The translations under genes and the position numbers were made by a program. A DNA stretch of 14,330 bases, taken from the NCBI GenBank assembly GCA_002428805.1, contig DIXX01000087.1, forward strand, positions 1-14,330. The letters run 5' to 3'. The DNA comes from Cetobacterium sp. UBA6069. Its GTDB lineage: Bacteria; Fusobacteriota; Fusobacteriia; Fusobacteriales; Fusobacteriaceae. Below the pieces are notes generated by a model. The model worked only from the letters and a program-made list of their open reading frames with translations, did not search any database and was not told the origin of the DNA. This document shows positions 1 through 5,386 of the stretch, in pieces (positions within the stretch are counted from its first letter, which is position 1; each line of letters opens with the position of its first letter).

Positions 1-1203
1 TTCATCCTTAGATAAAATATTTTCCATAATAACAGCACAAGAAGCATCTCCTAAGATATTCGTAGATGTTCTCATCATATCCATAATTCTATCAATTCCA
101 AAAACTAATGGTAAAGCGACAACTGGGATTCCAGCAGTAGCTAGAACAGCTACAACAAGAAGTGATGGTCCAGGAACTCCAGCAGTTCCAACTGCTCCAA
201 GAACAGATGTTAAAACTATTCCAATGTATTGAGCTGGTCCTAATTCTATATTGAACATCTGAGCAAAGAACATAGCAAGAAGTCCATACAACATAGAGTT
301 TCCATTCATATTAACAGTAGCTCCAAGAGGTAAAATAAATGAAGCTGTAGAGTTTTTAACTCCAAGTTGCTTACAACACTCTGTGTTTACAGGTAAAGCA
401 GCCATAGATGAAGCTGTAGAGAAAGCTAAAATCTGAGCTGGGGCTGTTTTTTTAATAAACTTTATTGGAGAGATACCCGTAAATAATTTTACAAGTCCTG
501 GTAACATTCCAAAATGAATTAAAGCTAAGGCTAACGAGAATACTAAGAATAGTTTTGTAACTAACACTAGGATTTCTATTCCGAAAAGAGCTATTGAATT
601 AGCCATCAAACCAAAAACTCCTATCGGTGCAACTAAAAGTATTTTCTCAACCATTTTTATTAAGGTATCATTTATCGTTTCTAAAATATCAATAACTGGT
701 TTTTGTTTTTCATCAGGTAGTTTAGACATACAAATTCCAAAGAAAAGAGAGAAGAATATAATTTGAAGAATATTTCCCTCAATTAATGATTTAAATGGAT
801 TGTCTGGAATCATACTTAAAATTGTGCTCCAGAATCCAGGGTTTGTTGTTGCAGCTGCAAAAGCTCCATCTTTTGCTAATAGTGATGCTGGAACTACTAT
901 TCCAACTCCAGGATTAAAGATATATCCAGCACCTATTCCAATAACTACTGCAATACATGATGTTACCAAATAATAACTTAAAGTTAAGAAACCAACTTTT
1001 CCTGCTGATTTTGTTTTTCCAAGAGACATAGCTCCAAGAATGATATTGAAAAATACTAACGGAACTATTAGCATTGTAATTAGTTTTAAAAAAAGATCTC
1101 CCAAAGGTGCAAAGATAACTGCTTTTTCCTGTAGGAAAATTCCTGATACTATACCTAGTATCATAGAAATAATTATTGCTGTACTACTATTAAGTTTTTT
1201 CAT
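1..1203 (-). CDS. Dicarboxylate/amino acid:cation symporter (DAACS family), 3' end cut by window edge
   Basis: Sodium- or proton-coupled inner-membrane carrier for acidic amino acids or C4-dicarboxylates. The frame is open for 401 codons from the ATG at 1203 to the window edge, so only a few C-terminal residues should be missing. An AGGAG ribosome site lies 8 bases before the ATG. The start reads MKKLNSSTAIIISMILGI. The HP1-type stretch STASSMAALPVN is present. The last helix reads GIDRIMDMMRTSTNILGD, with D371, D375, R378, T379, N382 and D386 at the places of GltPh D390, D394, R397, T398, N401 and D405; the arginine is the residue that selects acidic substrates. The helix 7 motif is odd: NMNGN (298-302) replaces the usual NMDGT. 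The family is certain. The exact substrate is not. Confidence 0.93.
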   Translation of the reverse strand, partial: MKKLNSSTAIIISMILGIVSGIFLQEKAVIFAPLGDLFLKLITMLIVPLVFFNIILGAMSLGKTKSAGKVGFLTLSYYLVTSCIAVVIGIGAGYIFNPGVGIVVPASLLAKDGAFAAATTNPGFWSTILSMIPDNPFKSLIEGNILQIIFFSLFFGICMSKLPDEKQKPVIDILETINDTLIKMVEKILLVAPIGVFGLMANSIALFGIEILVLVTKLFLVFSLALALIHFGMLPGLVKLFTGISPIKFIKKTAPAQILAFSTASSMAALPVNTECCKQLGVKNSTASFILPLGATVNMNGNSMLYGLLAMFFAQMFNIELGPAQYIGIVLTSVLGAVGTAGVPGPSLLVVAVLATAGIPVVALPLVFGIDRIMDMMRTSTNILGDASCAVIMENILSKDE

Positions 1204-1237
1204 AAAATTTTATCTCCTATTTATATTGTTCTTGTTA

Positions 1238-1266
1238 ATTTTATCACATTAAATATAAAAAGTAAA
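1238..1266 (-). promoter_or_regulatory. Promoter for the DAACS symporter gene
   Basis: On the minus strand TTTACT (1261-1266), a 17-base spacer and TAAAAT (1238-1243) form a sigma-70-like promoter. A TG one base before the -10 makes it an extended -10. It lies about 35 bases upstream of the start codon, so the symporter can be transcribed independently of the ABC operon that precedes it. Confidence 0.6.
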
Positions 1267-1304
1267 TTCTTACTTTAATTTTTATGAAAAAATATTTTCA
1301 AAGA

Positions 1305-1898
1305 TTAAAATTCGACTATTCTAGTAGAAACTTTTTTAACAAAATCCATTTCATGACTGACAATAACCATTGTAATATCACTAGTATTTTTTAAGTCTTC
1401 AATAACTTTAAGAACTTCATTTGTCATAAAGGGATCAAGAGCTGATGTAGGTTCATCAAAAAGTAAAACTTCAGGCTCTTTAGCTAAAGCCCTAGCAATT
1501 GCGACCCTTTGTTGCTGTCCTCCAGAAAGATACTTTGGATATGAATCTTTTTTATCTTCTAATCCAACTTTTTGAAGAAGTGAGAGTGCACGTTCATGAG
1601 CTATTTTTTTATCTAATTTATCAACTAAAATTAGAGGTTCAACTATATTTTCTAAAACTGTTTTATTTTGAAAAAGATTGAAGTTTTGAAAAACCATGCC
1701 CATCTTTTTTCTATTACAGATAATCTCACCAGAGTTATAATCTTCTAGTCCAATTACACATCTTAGAAAAGTTGATTTTCCTCTACCAGAGGGGCCTATT
1801 ATAGATACAATCTCGCCCTTTTGAATATCTAGATTTAAGTTTTTAAAAACGACACTATCTCCAAATTGTTTATTTAGATTATTTACTTTAATACCCAT
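1305..1898 (-). CDS. Amino acid ABC transporter ATP-binding protein, short form (probable histidine importer)
   Basis: ATPase that powers the importer encoded by the two preceding genes. All nucleotide-binding motifs are present: Walker A GPSGRGKST (35-43), Q-loop around Q71, signature LSGGQQQR (124-131), Walker B VLLFDEPTSALDP (144-156) and H-loop H182. The polar amino acid (GlnQ/HisP/ArtP) class is indicated by the motif spelling and the partners. The start overlaps the permease stop as TAATG, implying translational coupling. The protein is 197 residues, whereas this class usually has about 240; it stops about 15 residues after the H-loop histidine and lacks the usual C-terminal tail. The other downstream frame closes within a few codons, so a simple single frameshift does not restore the tail. 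No strong terminator follows. Confidence 0.93.
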   Translation of the reverse strand: MGIKVNNLNKQFGDSVVFKNLNLDIQKGEIVSIIGPSGRGKSTFLRCVIGLEDYNSGEIICNRKKMGMVFQNFNLFQNKTVLENIVEPLILVDKLDKKIAHERALSLLQKVGLEDKKDSYPKYLSGGQQQRVAIARALAKEPEVLLFDEPTSALDPFMTNEVLKVIEDLKNTSDITMVIVSHEMDFVKKVSTRIVEF

Positions 1899-2524
1899 TA
1901 TATATTCACCTTTTTTTCAATATTTTTTAATATAAAGATTATAACTGTTGAAAGTATTAGATAAACTCCAGCACAAAGAATAAAAGGAGTTATACTAAAC
2001 TCTCTAGTTACAATCTCTTTTGAGTTTCTCAGAATTTCTGCCATACCGATAGCTGAAATTAAAGATGTATCTTTTATAAGAGCGATAGCTTCGTTTGACA
2101 GAGAAGGAATAGCAGTAATTAAGCTTTGAGGAAGAATAACTTTAAACATAGTTTGCCAATAGTTATATCCTAAAACTGTCGCAGCTTCATACTGTCCTTT
2201 ATCTATTCCAAGAATACTTCCTCTAAAAATTTCACATGTATAAGCAGAATAGTTGATAACGAAAGTTATTAAAGCTGCAGTAAAAGGATCAAGAGTTATT
2301 CCAACTACAGGCAGACCATAGTAAACAAAGAAAAGTTGCAGTAAAAGTGGAGTTCCTCTAAAAATCCAAGTATATATTTGTATGCTGTTATTCAATATTT
2401 TTGATTTTGAAACTCTTCCAAGTGATAGAAAAATACCAAAAGGTAGTGCAAAAATCAGTGTGAAAAAGTAAAGTTTTAATGTAAGGTTTAAACCTTTTAG
2501 TATATAGATTAAGTTATTTTCCAT
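1898..2524 (-). CDS. Amino acid ABC transporter permease (HisM/GlnP type, probable histidine importer)
   Basis: Inner-membrane permease of 208 residues with about five hydrophobic segments. It carries the His/Glu/Arg/opine-class signature WIFRGTPLLLQLFFVYYGLP and the cytoplasmic EAA loop (GQYEAATVLGYNYWQTM, then ILPQSL) that docks the ATPase. I chose the ATG at 2524 over the in-frame ATG at 2542. The 2524 start overlaps the binding-protein stop as TAATG, the same arrangement as at the next junction, and has GGAGAG just upstream. The longer form would add MVWRAI. A single permease gene implies a homodimer, unlike the HisQ/HisM pair of enterobacteria. Histidine as substrate is inferred from the leader peptide, not from the permease sequence. 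Confidence 0.93.
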   Translation of the reverse strand: MENNLIYILKGLNLTLKLYFFTLIFALPFGIFLSLGRVSKSKILNNSIQIYTWIFRGTPLLLQLFFVYYGLPVVGITLDPFTAALITFVINYSAYTCEIFRGSILGIDKGQYEAATVLGYNYWQTMFKVILPQSLITAIPSLSNEAIALIKDTSLISAIGMAEILRNSKEIVTREFSITPFILCAGVYLILSTVIIFILKNIEKKVNI

Positions 2525-3285
2525 TATTGCTCTCCAAACCATTTTCTATAGATTTCTTTAAACGTTCCATCAACTCTCATCTCATTTAAAATTTTATCAA
2601 TTTCATTTTTTAAAGAGATATCCTCTTTTCTAAGACCTACCCCCATTTTTTCTCTAGCGATAGGCTCATTTACTATAGTAAACCCATCTTTTTTAGCAAT
2701 ATAGTATCTACCAACAACAGCGTCCATAATAACAGCATCTGTTCTACCAGCTTCTAAATCTAAAAGTGCTTCTACATTTGTAGAATATTTTTTGATCTCT
2801 TTAACATCTTTTGAATATTTTGAAGCTTCAAAAGCGAAGTATGATGTACTTCCCATTTGAACTCCAATATCTTTAGAGTTTAAATCATCTAAAGTTTGAA
2901 TAGAACTATTTTTTACAATAACAATTTGATCGTCGTCAAAATATGGTTCAGAAAAAAGAATCTGTTTTTCTCTACTAGGAGTTATTGTCATTCCGTTCCA
3001 GACTAAATCGATTTTTTTACTTCTTAAATCGAAAATAATTCCATCCCATTCACTTGGTTTAAATGTAGCTTTAACTCCCATTCTTTTAGCAACTTCATTA
3101 GCTAAATCAATATCAAATCCGATAATGTTTCCATTTTCATCTTTAAATCCCATAGGAGCGAAGGTATCATCAAGACCAATAATGATCTCTCCTTTTTTTT
3201 GTATTTTTTCTAAAGAGTTATCTTTAGAGAAAGTTGTAGTAAAAATAGCAATTGTTAAAAATAAAAGTTTAAATAGTTTTTTCAT
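2524..3285 (-). CDS. Periplasmic amino acid-binding protein (SBP_bac_3 family; probable histidine-binding)
   Basis: Solute-binding protein of 253 residues that delivers an amino acid to the permease. Residues 1-20 (MKKLFKLLFLTIAIFTTTFS) are a signal peptide with no lipobox cysteine, which suits a soluble periplasmic protein in a cell with an outer membrane. Family 3 signatures follow: GFDIDLANEVAKRMG, then WNGMTITPSREKQILFSEPYF split by the lobe boundary, and GVGLRKED near the hinge return. The ribosome site GGAGG lies 7 bases before the ATG. It is the first structural gene after an attenuator whose leader peptide holds four histidine codons, so histidine is the inferred ligand. Related binding proteins for arginine, lysine or glutamine look similar, so sequence alone does not settle specificity. 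Confidence 0.92.
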   Translation of the reverse strand: MKKLFKLLFLTIAIFTTTFSKDNSLEKIQKKGEIIIGLDDTFAPMGFKDENGNIIGFDIDLANEVAKRMGVKATFKPSEWDGIIFDLRSKKIDLVWNGMTITPSREKQILFSEPYFDDDQIVIVKNSSIQTLDDLNSKDIGVQMGSTSYFAFEASKYSKDVKEIKKYSTNVEALLDLEAGRTDAVIMDAVVGRYYIAKKDGFTIVNEPIAREKMGVGLRKEDISLKNEIDKILNEMRVDGTFKEIYRKWFGEQ

Positions 3286-3310
3286 GATATAACCTCCGTA
3301 TAAATTTATA

Positions 3311-3346
3311 AAAACAAAAAAGCCACCTAGACGTATCTAGATGGCT
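3311..3346 (-). terminator. Intrinsic terminator of the histidine attenuator
   Basis: On the minus strand the arms AGCCATCTAGA (3346-3336) and TCTAGGTGGCT (3331-3321) pair over 11 base pairs with one G-U, around a TACG tetraloop. A T-rich tract (TTTTTGTTTT) follows. It lies after a promoter and leader peptide but about 25 bases before the binding-protein start, so it is conditional rather than an end-of-operon terminator. Its 5' arm is shared with an antiterminator pairing to 3382-3393. Confidence 0.88.
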
Positions 3347-3450
3347 CTAAGAAAATATGATTATCTTCTTCGTTATTCACACATCATAGATACAGACTCA
3401 AGTCAAAACAACAAGAGTCTGTATCTACGAAAACTCATAGTAACAAACTC
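3321..3450 (-). promoter_or_regulatory. Histidine attenuator: mutually exclusive RNA hairpins
   Basis: Five minus-strand segments can be read: S1 GAGTTTGTTACTA (3450-3438), S2 TAGATACAGACTC (3427-3415), S3 GAGTCTGTATCTATGATG (3399-3382), S4 CATCTAGATAC (3343-3333) and S5, the 3' terminator arm (3331-3321). S2:S3 pairs perfectly over 13 bases. S1:S2 pairs 11 of 13, counting one G-U. S3:S4 pairs 11 bases with one bulged U. S4 lies largely in the terminator 5' arm. S1 starts in the leader stop codon. A ribosome that finishes the peptide covers S1, so S2:S3 and the terminator form. A ribosome stalled on the His codons leaves S1 free, giving S1:S2 and the S3:S4 antiterminator. The His-codon stretch 3464-3454 also matches 3392-3382 over 11 bases, which would favour termination without translation. 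Pairings are seen; the switching is inferred. Confidence 0.85.
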
Positions 3451-3503
3451 TAATATCTATGATGATGATGTAATGTGTTTAAATTAACGAATAGATTTGA
3501 CAT
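3450..3503 (-). CDS. Histidine leader peptide (MSNLFVNLNTLHHHHRY)
   Basis: A 17-residue ORF with four consecutive CAT histidine codons at positions 12-15 and a TAG stop. It is preceded by a perfect AGGAGG (3514-3509) five bases before the ATG. Promoter, leader, alternative hairpins and terminator follow one another in the order known from the enterobacterial his operon leader, whose peptide has a run of seven histidines. The peptide is probably not functional as a product: its translation senses charged tRNA-His. It controls the ABC importer genes downstream. Chance is unlikely given the ribosome site and the stop codon placed at the edge of the first pairing segment. Confidence 0.88.
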   Translation of the reverse strand: MSNLFVNLNTLHHHHRY

Positions 3504-3532
3504 ATTTTCCTCCTAAGTTTTTTTATTTACTA

Positions 3533-3561
3533 ATCATAGTATTAAAATATTCAAAAGTCAA
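3533..3561 (-). promoter_or_regulatory. Promoter of the attenuator-ABC importer operon
   Basis: Minus-strand TTGACT (3561-3556), a 17-base spacer and TATGAT (3538-3533) form a near-consensus sigma-70 promoter. Transcription would start near 3526, about 23 bases before the leader peptide ATG. No obvious operator palindrome overlaps it, consistent with control by attenuation. Confidence 0.75.
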
Positions 3562-3614
3562 GTTTTTTTTATTCTAAAAATTAGATTTTATTTTTAGAGG
3601 AAGGATTGTTTAGA

Positions 3615-3642
3615 TTTAGTAAAATGTTTTAAGTCTTATTAT
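3615..3642 (+). promoter_or_regulatory. Possible promoter for the lipoprotein gene
   Basis: A good -10 hexamer TATTAT (3637-3642) has only a weak -35 candidate TTTAGT (3615-3620) 16 bases upstream. It lies in the divergent gap between the attenuator promoter and the lipoprotein gene, which must hold a rightward promoter, but the exact site is uncertain. Confidence 0.35.
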
Positions 3643-3664
3643 TTTTTTATTTGAGGAGGTTTTT

Positions 3665-3910
3665 ATGCTAAAAAGATTGGTTTTTCTTTCAGTTTTAATC
3701 TCTATCTTAGTTGGATGTTCTGCTTCTTATAATACACCTTATGTTCGAAGAAATGCAGTAGGTGGAGCAGCTGTTGGAGCTATTGCAGGGCAGCTTATAG
3801 GTAGAGATACAACGAGTACATTGATAGGAGCGGGAATAGGAGCTCTAGCAGGATCGGCAATAGGTCATGAAAGACAAAAAAACTATTATAGAAGAAGATA
3901 CTATTATTAA
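3665..3910 (+). CDS. Small glycine-zipper lipoprotein
   Basis: An 81-residue envelope protein. MLKRLVFLSVLISILVGC is a lipoprotein signal with the lipobox LVGC and lipidated C18. Two glycine-zipper helices follow, GGAAVGAIAGQLIG and LIGAGIGALAGSAIG, the pattern of the YMGG/OmpA-like glycine-zipper group of outer-membrane lipoproteins such as SlyB. The tail is Arg/Tyr-rich (YYRRRYYY) and may contact anionic lipid, peptidoglycan or nucleic acid; that is a guess. Residue 19 is Ser, so nothing in the enterobacterial +2 rule would hold it in the inner membrane. The ribosome site GAGGAGG is five bases from the ATG. The next gene starts 18 bases downstream, so the two are probably co-transcribed. 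Precise function is unknown. Confidence 0.85.
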   Translation: MLKRLVFLSVLISILVGCSASYNTPYVRRNAVGGAAVGAIAGQLIGRDTTSTLIGAGIGALAGSAIGHERQKNYYRRRYYY

Positions 3911-3928
3911 TATTCTAGGAGGAAGTCT

Positions 3929-4375
3929 ATGAAAAAAATATTTTTGTTTTTATTCTCTCTAACACTATCTCTAAGTGCGTTTGCAAGTGGTGATAACTAC
4001 AATTTTCCAACTTTAAAGCAGAAGATGGAAAATAATGGTTATAAATTAGAGTATGCAACTGAAAAAGTAGGGTTTAATTTTAAAAAAGATAACGCTCACA
4101 CTGAGGTTGTAGAGTATAAAAGTTATGCGGATTTAAATACAGCAATAGCTAACTCAATAAATCTTTTAGGAGAAAAAGGATTTAATTTAGTAGCAGCAGA
4201 ATCTGATTTTGGAAATGGAATTTTAGTATTTTCAAATCCCTCAATAAAGGATTATGCTTTTGTTTTATCAGCGAATTATAAAAATAACATAATGTTAAAT
4301 ACAGGTGGATCACCAAAAGATTTGGAGTTTTCGTTCAAAACTTTAGAAGAAACTTTAAAATCTACAAAAAAATAG
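3929..4375 (+). CDS. Exported protein of unknown function
   Basis: A 148-residue protein I do not recognise. Residues 1-19 (MKKIFLFLFSLTLSLSAFA) are a clear signal peptide ending in AFA, with no lipobox, so it should be periplasmic or secreted. The mature part is mixed alpha/beta and Lys-rich, with phrases GYKLEYATEKVGFNF and LLGEKGFNLVAAESDFGNG. The overall look (short amphipathic helices alternating with strands) recalls small ligand-binding or DUF302-like domains, but I see no diagnostic motif. An AGGAGG precedes the ATG. It appears to share a transcript with the glycine-zipper lipoprotein and is followed at once by a terminator, so an envelope role is plausible. Confidence 0.8.
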   Translation: MKKIFLFLFSLTLSLSAFASGDNYNFPTLKQKMENNGYKLEYATEKVGFNFKKDNAHTEVVEYKSYADLNTAIANSINLLGEKGFNLVAAESDFGNGILVFSNPSIKDYAFVLSANYKNNIMLNTGGSPKDLEFSFKTLEETLKSTKK

Positions 4376-4380
4376 TAAAA

Positions 4381-4414
4381 AAGGCTATCAAATTAAAAAA
4401 TGATAGCCTTTTTA
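4381..4414. terminator. Bidirectional terminator between convergent genes
   Basis: AAGGCTATCA (4381-4390) and TGATAGCCTT (4401-4410) form a perfect 10-base-pair stem with a 10-base A-rich loop. T residues follow on the plus strand, and a longer T-rich run follows on the minus strand. It serves both the exported-protein gene and the convergent PTS IIA gene. Confidence 0.85.
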
Positions 4415-4439
4415 TTGTTGTATGTGGAATAAAAATAGC

Positions 4440-4796
4440 TTATTTACTATTAATTAAATTTTCTAACTTACAAACTCTTTCAATAAGATTTATTTGATCT
4501 TCTAAAGAATCCAGAAATAAAGATGTTGTCATAATATGGTCTTCCATATGGACAAGTAAAAGACAAATGTCTACTCTTTCACCAGAAGCCTCTTTTTGAA
4601 TGAAGTCAAAATGATATCCGTGAACCTCAATAAATTGTTTTTTTGCTAAAGAGAAAAGGTTTCGCGCTTCTTTAAAATCTCCTTTGTTAGCTTTAGCAAG
4701 AGCTTCTTTACCTAAAGATTTAGCAGTTCCTGCAACCGCTACTCCAGTCATAATTTTTTCTAAAGTTTCTTCAGAAATAAATTCTGTATTATTCAT
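4440..4796 (-). CDS. PTS lactose/cellobiose-type enzyme IIA
   Basis: Cytoplasmic 118-residue phosphocarrier that takes phosphate from HPr and passes it to the IIB encoded just upstream. It has the three-helix LacF/ChbA layout: GVAVAGTAKSLGKEALAKA, then ARNLFSLAKKQFIEVHGYH, then LLLVHMEDHIMTTSLF. H83 in VHMEDH corresponds to the phosphorylated histidine (His78 in lactococcal LacF), and D86 to the conserved metal-site aspartate. Length fits the family (about 105-120). AGGAGG precedes the ATG and the gap to the IIB gene is 16 bases, so IIB and IIA form one transcript. The matching IIC lies far away in the divergent operon (10584-11903). Chitobiose or cellobiose PTS components look alike; the beta-glucan context favours beta-glucosides. 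Confidence 0.93.
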   Translation of the reverse strand: MNNTEFISEETLEKIMTGVAVAGTAKSLGKEALAKANKGDFKEARNLFSLAKKQFIEVHGYHFDFIQKEASGERVDICLLLVHMEDHIMTTSLFLDSLEDQINLIERVCKLENLINSK

Positions 4797-4812
4797 AAAA
4801 AATCCTCCTAAA

Positions 4813-5118
4813 TTATTTAATTAAACTTAAAGCAAATTCTAGAACTTTTTTTCCATTCATAGTTCCGTAGTCTATCATATTAATTACTTCGACCTTCTTA
4901 TCATATGCATCCGCTTTCTTTTGGAAATCATTTTTTTTGAATTTAACTTGAGGACCTAATAAAAACACATCGTAATTTGGTAAATTTTCATCAAAAAGTT
5001 CTAGTGCAACGGCATTGATTTCGATACTTAATTTGTTTTCTTCAGCAGCTTTTTTCATTTTTGTAACTAATAAGCTTGTAGACATTCCAGCAGAACAACA
5101 TAGTAATATTTTTTTCAT
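4813..5118 (-). CDS. PTS cellobiose/beta-glucoside-type enzyme IIB
   Basis: A 101-residue cytoplasmic protein of the ChbB/CelA type. The phosphorylated cysteine is C8 in the motif CSAGMSTS near the N-terminus, followed by LLVTKMKKAAEE. The later stretch YDVFLLGPQVKF is the family's second conserved loop, and length agrees with the usual 100-105. AGGAGG lies upstream of the ATG. It is the first gene of a short minus-strand transcript with IIA, divergent from the GH16 operon, and passes phosphate to sugar carried by the IIC at 10584-11903. Confidence 0.94.
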   Translation of the reverse strand: MKKILLCCSAGMSTSLLVTKMKKAAEENKLSIEINAVALELFDENLPNYDVFLLGPQVKFKKNDFQKKADAYDKKVEVINMIDYGTMNGKKVLEFALSLIK

Positions 5119-5192
5119 GGATAAATCCTCCTAGCGATTTTGTTTTTAAAAAGATTTTTATGTTCTAAATATAATCGTCTTTTATCGAATAG

Positions 5193-5221
5193 ATAATATG
5201 ACTAAAAAATAAAAAAGTCAA
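5193..5221 (-). promoter_or_regulatory. Promoter for PTS IIB-IIA
   Basis: Minus-strand TTGACT (5221-5216), a 17-base spacer and TATTAT (5198-5193) make a strong promoter about 75 bases upstream of the IIB start. No copy of the GGAAAnCG operator overlaps it. The nearest copy is about 110 bases away at the divergent promoter. A weak inverted repeat (TAATCG and CGAATA, about 5172-5190) lies near its start site. Confidence 0.7.
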
Positions 5222-5258
5222 TATATTTTTTGTTTTTATTAATTTTTTTAAAAAAAAC

Positions 5259-5285
5259 ATAATGAAAACGAGGGTTTGTGATTAT
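5259..5285. promoter_or_regulatory. Imperfect palindrome between the divergent promoters
   Basis: The arms ATAATGAAAAC (5259-5269) and GTTTGTGATTAT (5274-5285) form an imperfect inverted repeat. Its centre is about 63 bases upstream of the predicted GH16 start site and about 86 upstream of the PTS IIB start. That position suits an activator, but the repeat is AT-rich and may be chance. Confidence 0.3.
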
Positions 5286-5300
5286 AAAAAAATAAAATGG

Positions 5301-5328
5301 TTGACAAAAATACATTATTTGATAAAAT
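5301..5328 (+). promoter_or_regulatory. Promoter of the beta-glucan operon
   Basis: Consensus TTGACA (5301-5306), a 16-base spacer and TAAAAT (5323-5328). The start site would fall near 5335, inside or at the edge of the LacI-type operator at 5332-5353, so bound repressor would block initiation. Confidence 0.78.
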
Positions 5329-5331
5329 TTA

Positions 5332-5353
5332 TTTAGGAAATCGGTTTCGTAAA
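5332..5353. promoter_or_regulatory. LacI-family operator 1
   Basis: The core GGAAATCGGTTTCG (5336-5349) has flanks TTTA and TAAA, giving a 22-base CG-centred palindrome with half sites TTTAGGAAATC and TTTACGAAACC. A second copy lies at 9633-9654. Even-spaced palindromes with a central CpG are the normal target of LacI-family hinge helices, and a LacI regulator is encoded in the same operon. The site overlaps the predicted transcription start, a repression position. Confidence 0.82.
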
Positions 5354-5386
5354 ATAAAAAAATATTAAAACGGAGGAGAAGGGGTT

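Noticed and set aside
1040..1252. Plus-strand 70-residue ORF
   Set aside because: It lies antisense to the start of the symporter gene, has no ribosome site and a composition typical of an antisense shadow.
1285..1300. Weak hairpin (TGAAAA and TTTTCA) after the ABC ATPase gene as a terminator
   Set aside because: The stem is only six pairs, almost all A-T, without a clean T run. Read-through into the symporter gene seems as likely.
2525..2542. Longer permease start at 2542
   Set aside because: The TAATG overlap and GGAGAG favour the start at 2524, and the extra six residues are not typical of the family.
3382..3430. CRISPR-like or mobile-element inverted repeat in the leader region
   Set aside because: The repeats are explained by alternative attenuator hairpins next to a His-codon leader peptide; no spacer array or transposase is present.
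3311..3520. T-box or metabolite riboswitch upstream of the ABC importer
   Set aside because: No T-box antiterminator bulge (TGGN with AGGGTGG-type context) was seen, and the translated His leader explains the structure.
5264..5281. Catabolite-responsive (cre) site
   Set aside because: The left half resembles TGWAANCG but the right half does not match NTNWCA.
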